Shown one piece after another: positions 1 to 10,800 of a stretch of 13,249 bases of DNA. Under the pieces are notes generated by a model. The model saw only the letters and a program-made list of their open reading frames with translations, ran no database searches and had not been told where the DNA came from. Each line of letters opens with the position of its first letter. Positions within the stretch are counted from its first letter, which is position 1. The stretch comes from Phoronis pallida (Eukaryota; Phoronida; Phoronidae). The stretch lies in the NCBI GenBank assembly GCA_028565715.1, contig JAOXYC010175136.1, positions 1 through 13,249 on the forward strand, written 5' to 3'. The translations under genes and the position numbers were made by a program.

Positions 1-88
1 AGAAAACACCCCTCCATAAACCGCGACTGTGGACTGGACCTTCCACCATGTTTCAATAGAGTGATTGCCACGCATGCACCTTACCATT

Positions 89-120
89 CTGATGAAGACA
101 GCCGACCAGGGCAGTCGAAA
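89..120 (+). other. Hammerhead-ribozyme-like core / possible retroelement end
   Basis: CTGATGA at 89-95 is followed by a hairpin and then GAAA at 117-120. This is the order of the hammerhead catalytic core: CUGAUGA, stem II, GAAA. The hairpin pairs 97-103 with 110-116 (seven positions, one A-A mismatch) around a six-base loop. An extra A lies between the core and the stem. I could not find a convincing stem I or stem III, nor an adjacent NUH cleavage triplet, so it may be degenerate. Such cores are known in Penelope-like elements and in small hammerhead retrotransposons of animals. Assignment to one of these is inference. Confidence 0.35.
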
Positions 121-605
121 GTCTAAATACTGTTAGTTTTACTGCTTGTGTCTTAATAACCTTCGTAATATATCTATAAATTGACTTATGCATGGGTAGC
201 GGAAATGAAAAAGTATAAACTTTCACCCACATGGATGGGACTGGGTATACAATTTATGCTGCAATTGCCATGGTATGAAACCCAACTAGAATAGGTGATT
301 TTTTGAGTAGATTTGCAAAGAATATTTGGGCCAATAATTGCAAACCTGAAAGATTTATCTGACAAATGGTCAAAATAACAAAATATTATAATTTGTAATC
401 GCAAGCAATTTTGATTGATTTAATTGGGACCTTTCTTTCCTTCAAACAGATCGTAAGTAGTATTGCATACGTGTGTTGTGTTCTGTTTATGTCATGTTCT
501 TTATAGGATGCCAAAGATGTACAATGGATGTTGGACCAATTTACCTAATCATATTTTTAAAAAAGAATGCACATCATGTTATGTTTCAAACATTTAAATG
601 GCTGC

Positions 606-945
606 ATACATCGCTACTTACGAATATTGAATTATCAATTATTGAAATATGACATTTTCATCCATTTCTTTTACACATTTTGATCATTTTCCGTTGCCAA
701 TTTGTGTTACTACCTTCATTCTTTATCGAAAACACAAAGTTAATAGGTTACAGTTGATCTCAGTTATCTCGTCACCCTCAAGATATTTCATCAAGTCACA
801 TAGGCCGCCTGTATAGACATTTCTGGCAGAAGCGAAGGTATTTATTCGTTCAGATGAATGTAAGGATGCAATTTGTAACAACAATTCCTGTGCAATTGAC
901 CGCATTCAATAGATGATGATTTCACATTCGTAAGTAGCGATGTAT
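606..945. mobile_element. Inverted-repeat (MITE-like) element with internal minus-strand frame
   Basis: Bases 606-625 are a perfect reverse complement of 926-945 (20 of 20). Similarity continues inward for about 23 more bases at about two thirds identity. The ends lie 340 bases apart, as in a short non-autonomous DNA transposon. A TA is present at both outer edges (607-608 and 942-943 or 944-945), which could be a target duplication, but the exact border is uncertain. Between the ends a minus-strand frame of 60 codons (ATG at 903-905, stop at 723-725) has a balanced composition unlike the AT-rich surroundings. I recognise no family in it. No transposase is present. Confidence 0.5.
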
Positions 946-1630
946 AACATTACTTTAAAACACAGTGTTGGAATGTTACAAAGTTTGTCAAGTGTTATAT
1001 GCATGCTCAGATATTGTTATATGCTATTTTACGCTATTGAAAATTTACCGGCAACATTCCAGTCGACTCAGCTAGGAATGAGTACAAGCTACGACTGGGA
1101 AGTTAATTTGCGAGAGAATTGTGTCCAGAGGGAGTGGCCTCACTCTCATCTGCTCACACCAAAGAAATTGTGATAGCGTCGGGTTTTATGAGCCCCATTT
1201 GGTCCAGAAGGATTTAACCTATAATATTTAATTCCTATACCAAATCCTGTCAATTCTACAAGTCATAAGGTCAGTGTGGTTGCATGGTTAAATATTGGCA
1301 GCTAATTACAATTAAACAAAATGAACTCTGTGACTGCAGAATTTAAACTTTTCAGATCCAACTGTGACATTGGGTGCATCCTCAAAAAAATTCATAGGGA
1401 CGTTACACATCCGATGGTGATAATTTCCTTGGGGGCTTTCCAATTTTGATTTGTACATTCAACACAAAAAGTGTATTTACTAATTAAATATCTTTTAGAA
1501 CTTCATGACTAGTTTCGAACAGCATCATCTATTTTCAAATGAGTAGTACCCGTATGTTTGTATAGATTTGTGCATTGCGTCAGCTTTGCCATCTCATAGT
1601 TTCCTAATATTCACAAATTCTCTTTAATAG

Positions 1631-1834
1631 GTGTGGACACATTTGATGCCTATGAGTGCCCATCTGGTCACTACTGTCCCGCTGGTACCTCCGTGGCCAA
1701 GGCTAACCCCTGTCCAGCTGGGTCCTACTATAATACTACCATGGCTAGTGATGTTGGTGATTGTCTCCCCTGTCCTGGAGGGGAATACTGCGAACTGGAT
1801 GGACTGACTTATCCTACTGGAAAGTGCTCCGAAG
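1631..1834 (+). CDS. Exon 1 in window (phase 1-1, 68 codons)
   Basis: The acceptor is tttaatag before 1631 and the donor is GAAG|GTAAAT at 1835. The exon starts with GT, the last two bases of a split Gly codon. It reads Y-E-C-P-S-G-H-Y-C-P-A-G-T, a Y-N-T-T sequon, then C-L-P-C-P-G-G-E-Y-C, and ends G-L-T-Y-P-T-G-K-C-S-E-G. It carries seven Cys. This is a complete module of the array. Both ends are phase 1, so it can be skipped without a frame change. It is the first exon I can recognise; its upstream partner is not in view. Confidence 0.88.
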
Positions 1835-4800
1835 GTAAATTGATTGTTTAATTCTATTGGATGTATTTATATTTGGTTGTTTTATTTTACTTTTTTGACA
1901 CGGTAATTATTACTAAATAAACTTTTGAAATTTCTCATTGAATGAATTTATACATTGACAAGAAAAAGCTATTGAAATTTGTTTGGGTTTTAAAACTTCC
2001 ACCAGAAAGATGTCTGATATATAAGATTCACAAATGAAGGCCTACTGAAACGCTCGACATAAATTTCAGTGTTTCCATTTTATTTTCCAATTCATGTTTT
2101 TGGAAAATCCAAAAAGGTTTCATAGATTCCTTTATTTTGAATGATAGGTGATTATTCTCTGTAAAATAATTCATTGCTATAGAATCAGTTATAGTCCTAG
2201 TAAAAATGAAGTTGAAGGTAAAAACAAAGACAAGACATTTCGATATATTATCTGATATCATCATCAAGTCTCTTGTTTCAACTTCATTTTGACACTATGA
2301 CCAAATCAACATACCATAAACATGGTAAACTTTTTGTCAAGGACTTTTAATGGGTTTACATGTTTACCTTTCAGGTTGGTACTGTACCATCAACTCCACC
2401 TCAACTACCCCCACACTAAATGGTGGACAATGTCAGGCAGGATTCTACTGTCCTGAAGGTTCATATCAACCATTGCAATGTACGCCAGGGAAGTACTGCG
2501 AGACACCAGGACTAGCGACACCTACTGGCAACTGCTCTGCTGGTAAGATTAACTAATATATAAATCTATGAAATGTTATAGATCAAAAAGAAACATTTTA
2601 CACCACCTCTGATTTACTTGATTGTTGTTCGCCATACAGGTGCCACAATTCGACCCTACATGTGCCACAATTCAACCCTATCTCAAGACCCTCTCCAATG
2701 GTGATCTGATAAGAGAAACCAACCAAATATACCAGCTTTTAATGTCTGAAAGTACAGTTTAATTCTTTTTCAAATTCTCTCTAGGTTACTACTGTGTGCT
2801 GGAATCCAACAGCAGCACACCAACAGATGGAGTGACTGGTAACATATGTCCTGTCGGCCATTACTGTGAAATGCAAGTTTCATCTTCTGAACCATGTCCT
2901 ACCGGTTATTTCCTGAACTCGCAAAACAACGATGAGCTGGGTGATTGCCTGCCATGTACTGCTGGTAAATACTGTCCTGGAACTGGCCGTGAGAACCCCG
3001 CTGGTGACTGCAACAATGGCTACTACTGTCCACCTGGCCAGAACGTGTCAGACCCATATGTTTACAGGTAATCTTATTGTGAAAGCTGAAAATTGAAAAT
3101 AGCACTCAATTGATAAAAAGGTGTAAGTTGGAATTTTAAAAAAGACTCAATTGATTAAAAAATTTGATAATTCATTGTGTTCTGATGAGACATTGAATAT
3201 ATTTTAAATTCATTTCTATTTTCTTTTGATCTGACTTATATTTAATAAAACATCCTTGTACTTCCAATAACAAAATCAAAGCAAACTTCTAAATATGCTT
3301 TAGAAAATGTATTTTCATTGATACTTCCTTGAGTTCTAATTTTTAGATATAATCTTCATTTTATCAACTTGTAAATTATATTTTCAAAACCGAATTTCTT
3401 TTTAATAGAACCGTTTTCAACACATTACAGGTGCCCTGTTGGTCACTATTGCCCATCTGGTGTTGAAGCCGCCATCCGCTGTACCAACGGCACATACCAA
3501 GACACAGAGACCCAACACACATGTATGGCCTGTCCCGCTGGTTACTTCTGTGATAACACCATGTCTATTGTGGTGCTGGACAACTCCACTACCATCTGCC
3601 CCATGGGTTCCTACTGTCCAGAGGGAACCAGATACAACAATGAGTTCCTGTGTCCTGTTGGTACATTCAATAACAGGACAGGTGAGTTTGTGTGGATGTG
3701 AAGTCACTGTTAATTTGTGAAGGCTTCGGTTAACTAAAACTCAATACATATTCCAATTTGAAAATGCAATGTTTTAGTGTATTTTGAATAGGTAAAAATG
3801 AATTAGTTATGCCATGGAAGTCCAACTAGAACAGGACACATCAATTATTTTTCGTACCTCTGCATATATCTGATTATGTAGGTGGTCTCTATGATATGAC
3901 GCATTATGTTGTAGCATAGGAAGTTAGGACTTTTTGTGAATAGTCATCAATTTGAATGAATGCTTTTCCAGGTCTCCGCGCTGAAGGTGACTGTTCAGCC
4001 TGCCTAGGTGGTTACTACTGCCCTATGCCTGGTATGGTTACTCCAGTCGACCTCTGCTCAGCTGGATACTTCTGTAAACAGTATGCTAACATCTCAACGC
4101 CAGACCAGAGTGCCGATGCAGATATCTGTCCAGTCGGCCATTACTGTCTAGAGGGAACAACAAACCCAACCAAGTGCCCCAAGGGAACCTTTAATAATGG
4201 TACGGGACTGACTCGGGAGTCGGACTGTATATTGTGTACACCTGGAGAGTACTGTGCTGCTGAAGGAATGACAGGAACTAGTGGACTGTGCATGCAAGGG
4301 TGAGTGTTCTTGAAGAAGTGTTGAGGTTTAGTTGATTTATTTAATTGCCAAGAAATTGAAAAATGACAACTTATCTCTTAGCGCTCAGGATTTTTCTCCA
4401 TTGTGATGCACCGTCCTGTTTTTCAAAAGTTAAAGTAAGCCTGGGTTAGTGTTTAAGTTCAGAATTAGGTAATTTTTTCCAGACAATAATTTTTCTAGAC
4501 CCGTCTAAAGCATTTAATACAATCAATCATTCACATAAAAACTTTCCTATACTTTCAGATACTATTGCCCAATTGGCTCTAACAATTCCCAAACTATACA
4601 ATGTCCAGTGGGAACCTATTGTCCAGTTGGATCAGCAATCCCCACCAACTGCCCTGTCGGAACGTACACCAACTCTCTGGGGAACATCAACATCACTCAA
4701 TGCATCTCCTGTGATGAGGGAAAATACTGTAATGACACTGGTCTCTCAGCACCAACTGCAGACTGTGATCCTGGGTTCTACTGCCCTGGGGGCAACTCTG

Positions 4801-7800
4801 TTCCCAACCCAGTAGAGTATCCATGCCCCATTGGCCTCCACTGCCCCCAAGGGAGTGGAGCCCCGGTACCATGTGCTGCAGGGACATATACAAACTATAC
4901 ACAGGCATCATCATGTGAGATCTGTCCTGAAGGTTATTACTGTGTACCTGAGGAGGTCATTCAAGGTTTGTTATATTTTGATTTGTTAGATACCTTTATC
5001 AAAATGTCTTGTTAAAATGACATACTTTCGGAGCAGGAGTTGGTAGAATTTCATAAATTTGATGCTTAGATAATGGATTCAAAAAGTGTAATTATGATAT
5101 TATCTGTGTTAATACAAAATCCTTCTCAATAATTTGAAGTTTATCACCTCAATTACCGATGAGATTTCTTCTCTTGTTTCTAGGAAATTCATCATCTGGA
5201 TTCCGGCTGTGTCCACGAGGATTCTACTGCCTTGCTGCGACTGGACTGAACTGGACTGCATGTCCAGCTGGGACCTTCAGTAATGAACTCGGCCTTCAGA
5301 CTGAATCTGAATGCCTACAATGTACGGGAGGGATGTACTGTGACCGCACTAACCTGACCAGTCCTGCAGGGTCATGTGACCCCGGATATTACTGCACAAA
5401 TGGGGTGGACACAAAGACTCCATCTAGTGGTCATACGGGTGTTGGAGGTGTGTGTCCCCTGGGATATCATTGTCCAGGGACAACAGTGCTGCCAGTTGGC
5501 TGTCCTGATGGATTTTACCAGGTAAATGATTTTTTTTTCTGCTTTTCTACTAAAAAATTATTTAGTTATTTTTGTCAAAAGAATTAATTAAATATATCCT
5601 GAAATTGCCCCTAAAATTTTTGATTATATGAACAAAAATCTTCAGCCATCTAAACTATAATAATATTTAGCTGACTGTCAAAAGGGTTTCAATAGAAATT
5701 AGTTCAACATATGAACAAACTTTCAATCTATTGATAGTTAAAGACTTAGTGCCTTTTAAACTCTTTACATTGTTTTCTAGGATGAGACCACTCAACCAGA
5801 CTGTAAGGATTGTCTGGCTGGTCACTATTGTCCAGCTAACTCTACAGAATACTCTGACAAAGTCTGTCCTTCAGGCCACTGCTGTCCCAACAACACCAAG
5901 TTTGACATCGAGAACCCTTGTCCAAAGGGTACCTTCAATAATCTGACTGGTAATGATTTATTTTCTATAAAAGTTTTTAGAATGTGTTTTAACGCATAAG
6001 TTACCAGACTTTATAATGAACTGATATTTTAGTTAACTTTGTAATTTGAATGATTTAAAAAACGTTTTCAAAACATGATTTATAATTTTGTAAAATTGTA
6101 ATATTTTTTAATTCACAATTTTTCATCAGTCTGTAAAAGTTTTAATATAATGGTCGTCATCAATAAAGATGACTTTCTCACTAATAGGAATTCTAAAAAC
6201 CTGAACATGTATCATTTATATAAGCAATACTTTTTCAGGTCAACATGACAACACATCATGTGTCCCGTGTACACCGGGCTCTTATTGTCAAGGTACTGGT
6301 AACACCAACCCTACTGCGCTATGTGATGGTGGTTGGTATTGTACACTGAGTTCATATCTTGCGCAACCATCGGCTCCAGAAGGCGGACAGTGTCAACAGG
6401 GTATGTTTTAAATTTTAATGTGCAGGATGTGAAGCTATGTATATTGGTCCAACAAACTTTTCACAATAGAAAATAAACACAAAGTTGACTATGATGTTTT
6501 TTAACCTGTTGAACGTTCTGAATAAAAGTATTGAATAAATTCTGATGGCTATTATGACTGTTGAAATGTTTAAAATGATGATCAAATTCATTATAAAACA
6601 ATTATGTATAATGACGCTATATCAGAATATACTTTATTTTAAACACTAAGATGTTTTTAAGCAATAACGGCTTGTTTTTAAAAATGTATTAATATCTTCC
6701 AACTTACAAGCTCATCATATTTTCATGACAGGTGAGTACTGCCCTCAAGGAAGCAGTGCTCCTATTGGTTGTACACCAGGATGGTACTGCCACCTACCAG
6801 GAATGTCGACACCTCAAGCGTTATGTACAGCTGGATATTACTGTTCTGGAAGCTCAAAGACAGCGACACCTAGTGGAACTGGAGGTAAACTAAACACAAT
6901 TATTTTGTCCACATTTATATACAGATAGATATCAAGGAATTGTGAAGTTTTTGACAAAATTTGGATGATTTATTAGAAAGACATTTTTAACTTCTGTTCA
7001 TATGGTTTTAGACTTAAAATTCTGAGTTCTGTTAACCTGTTTTTAAATCTTTTTTGTGTGTAAATTCGAAACAGGGAGTCCCCCATCGTACTTCGCTCTT
7101 TCACTTGCGGTTCAGATGATCTAGCACTGAAATCAATGAACGTTTTCTCTGAAGTATTTCTATGATTTTATGACTTGACTTGGACTTGAACCCAGGGCAA
7201 CCAGCTAATGTGACAGAGGTTTTACATTTTCCTTCATTTTCCCAGGTGATCAGTGTGGTCCTGGGTATCACTGTGTTGAGGGGAGTGTCTCGCCCACTGC
7301 ATGTACCCCTGGCTACTTCCAGCCGAGCACGGGAGCAACTAACGTCACCTGGTGTGTACAGTGTACTGCTGGGAAATATTGTAACAACAGCGGACTGGCC
7401 GCACCCGATGGACCATGTGACCCAGGTAAATGATAAAAATTTTATTTAGTAAATGGTATAATGACAGAAAATTTGATAAATAAATACAAATAAAATGTTA
7501 TCTCTGGATAGATGCTACCAATGGAAAGCGTGATGAATTTGAATCAATATTCATTGGAACAAAAAAGTAAACCAATTGACTTTTTGGAAGCCTACCTTTC
7601 TTGTCAATTTTAGAATAAAGATGGTCTTTTTGTAGATTGTGGTTTGTTTAAAAAGAGATTTGAATGGAAATGTTTCGAAAAGCTATTTTTATTCCATCAA
7701 CCAATTTTGATTTTAAATGACTTCTACACTAATGAAAGAAATGAATTATAAAACTTTTTTCTTTTTCAGGTTACTATTGTCCAACTGGTCAAACGATGCC

Positions 7801-10800
7801 CAACCCTAGCGGTTACGAATGTCCCGAGGGTCACTACTGTATACAAGGATCACATTCATATACCCAGTGTCCCTCCGGCCAGTACCAGGATAAGACAAGA
7901 CAGAGCGAATGTACAGAATGTCCCGCGGGATATTACTGTGATTCATCTCTCGGGCCTATCGTGAATTATACACAGTATTCATGTCCTCAAGGTTAGTTTG
8001 CATCTTGTTTATAAAATTCAAAATTTAAAAGATTAAATATAGACTTTATAGAAATTTGGCCGAGTCAATTTGAGTCCCTTACTTTAGTTTACTTTACAGA
8101 AATTAAAAGAATTTGAGAATTTGGCCAAGAAAGTACATATTATTCAATAACCGTATCACTGTTTCAATAAATTAATCATAACCTTGATTTAGGGAAAAAA
8201 AATCCATTTTTTTTTTAAATAAATTTATGTGTGGCATGGGAACCCAACCCATGGTATGGGGGCTACTTGATATGTGTCCTGTGCTACGAAAGGATATTTT
8301 ATAAAATGTTATGCTCTATTATCTCATTTCGCAGGTCATTATTGTCCGAGTGGAACAAATTCATCCACAGAGTACCGCTGTCCAGCAGGAACATTTAACA
8401 ACAATACAGGCCTGCAGTCAGAGTCTGACTGCACATCATGTCTAGGTATGGAAGTGAAAAATGAACTTTTAAATTTTTTGAATATTTCAAATTCAAAAGC
8501 AAAAGAGTAATTTTTGTGGTTTTGTGAATCAGCACACAATGGGGCTAGTTGGCAAACTAAGAACTCCTCAGATGGCGCTATTGTATTATGTGGTATTACC
8601 TGGTTCTCTAGCTGATCTTACGCATAACCAGGCTGCTCCTCTGTAAACAATGGCTTTATGGACGCATACGCTATGCTGATTTACCACATAATACACTGCT
8701 GCCCCCTTTTGGTCAACTAGCCCCATTGAAAATAGTTAAAAGGTGTTTTTTAGTTGATTTACATTAATTTAAGCTTGTATTTGGGAAAGTGTACTTGTCC
8801 GTTGCCAGCTTAGATCTTTTGTATTTGAATTTTTCTGTCCTTTTCAATATTTTAAAAAACCCATTATTTATTCCAAATTACCTTTTCATTATAGGCGGAT
8901 ATTACTGCACAGAAGGCACAGTCCATCCCACCTACTTGTGTAGTGCTGGATATTACTGTCGTACCGGAGCCAAGACTGCCACTCCCATGCAGAATAATGA
9001 TGCATACGTGTGTCCGTCCGGATACTACTGTCCGGAACAGACAAGTGAACCCATCTCTTGTCCTGTAGGCACTTACTCGAACTACACTGGCTTACAGAAT
9101 GTCTCCAGCTGTAAAGACTGTATACATGGTAAGTTTGGGAATGATTGTACAAGCTAAATGTAATGTCCGGGACATGTCGTTTTGCCTTGTTCTTAGACTG
9201 TACAGCAGTAGTTCTAAAGATAAAATTTAGCTTTTAACCTTATTTACATTATTGCTGACTTAAATAATCACTTGCTGTAAATAATATGCAGTCACTTGGT
9301 AAGTTTGGGAATGATTGGACAAGTCATATGTAATGTCCGTAACATATATTCTTGTTATGTAAGGTACTGACACATTGAATGAATTTATCAATTATAACCA
9401 CATTTTCATCAACTTCACATTATTTGTTTGTTAGGTTGGTACTGTGATAGCCTCCACCAGGTGGAGCCCAAAGCTCAATGTGACCCAGGTTACTATTGTC
9501 CTGCTGCGTCCACGTCGGCACAGCAAGTTATTTGTCCAGCAGGGAAATATTGTGGTCTAGGTAAGACAGAACTTCTTACACCCATTAGAGTTTTTAAACT
9601 TTCAACTTTTAAAAAAGTTGTCAATGAGCAAACTCAATGAATTAATCCCTAATGGCCTGCTCATAGACACTGCCCATTCAATATGCCTGGGTAAATGATT
9701 TGGGCATTTGTATGAAACTTAAGACCATGTGCCTATATATGAAAACAGTTGTGAGTAGAAAAAAATAATTATTCAAAATCTAGTGAGGTGCTCTAAATAG
9801 GCACGTATGCCTAAATATGCGCCTTTATGGTGATAACTTGTTTTGGATGAAAGAATAATTTATGTATCATGAAAGAACAATCAAATAACTTTTTTTATTG
9901 TTTTAGGAACCCACACTCCAGAGAAATGCCCCAATGGAACATACTCTAACATCACCAAGCTTACAGCTGCCTCTGAATGTACCGACTGTCTGCAAGGATG
10001 GTATTGTGAGTCCAGTGGATTGACGGAACCAGAGGGGAAATGTCAACAAGGATATTATTGTCCAACCGGTAAGGGAAAAAGCCAGTCATAATTGTGTTCC
10101 ATGAATGTTTTGGGTTTTTGAAAAAGAGCATTGTGTTTTTTTTTTAATGAAATTTACAATTTAATTTTTAACATTTCTTCAGAATTTTTGATAATAAAAC
10201 TCATATTCTCCTATTATCAAATTACAAATTAAAGTTCTTTGTGTTTTGTCTTTCATTTTCTCAGGTGCCTATATTCGTACCCAGAATGAGTGTCCTATTG
10301 GTCTAGTCTGTCCTGAAGGCTCTGCCTCGCCCGTGTCGTGTCTCTCGGGATATTTCACCAACTCTACCGGGAGATGGGATTGCGATATCTGTCCCGATGG
10401 GTAAGATTATATTTCACAATATTCTGGTTCAAAATGTTTAAAAAATAACATTATCTCTGTTCCCATCCCAGATTTATGACAGCCATCAATGTAAATTAGC
10501 TGCAATTTGTCTAGTTGGTAATTAAATAAAAAATATTATTTTTAACTGCGAAATTTTTGATAAATATTTAATATCAACTACAAACTCCTTTGAAAAACAA
10601 CTTTTATTCGTATGATGATAAAGTTCACTTAGAAAATCATCGTTGTCTTGTCAGCTCAGTTGGTAGAGCACTTGCCTAGTCTGCAAACTACCGTGGGTTA
10701 GATTCCCATGACGAGGCAGAAATATTTCAGATTCCAAAAAAACATCATCTTTTTTCAGATTCTACTGCTTGCCTGAGAACGTGACGGCTGGTGATCCGCA

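Larger units (their letters stand above)
1..1630. other. Upstream non-coding stretch (5' intron or intergenic)
   Basis: I see no exon of the Cys-rich gene here: no Tyr-Cys pairs, no C-P-x-G motif and no plausible Cys-rich open stretch on either strand. The first recognised exon opens with two bases of a split Gly codon, so an upstream exon must exist. It is either outside the window or too unlike the others to recognise. Besides AT-rich sequence, the stretch holds a hammerhead-like core (89-120) and an inverted-repeat element (606-945). A frame open from base 1 to the stop at 124-126 (41 codons) could be the tail of a retroelement frame or chance. No promoter could be supported. Confidence 0.6.

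Noticed and set aside
940-1173. Plus-strand open stretch partly over the right inverted end
   Set aside because: It starts inside the repeat end, has no recognisable motif and no splice context. Composition resembles non-coding flanks.
3186-3220. CTGATGA as a second hammerhead-like core in intron 3
   Set aside because: No hairpin and no GAAA follow at the right spacing. The word alone is expected by chance.
3417-3707. Minus-strand open frame opposite exon 4
   Set aside because: It lies antisense to a well-supported exon. Its length follows from the codon composition of the Cys-rich strand, with no splice or family support.
4573-4815. Plus-strand open frame in another frame over exon 6
   Set aside because: Overlaps exon 6, whose frame carries the regular Cys pattern and joins both neighbours. 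The alternative frame has no family signature.
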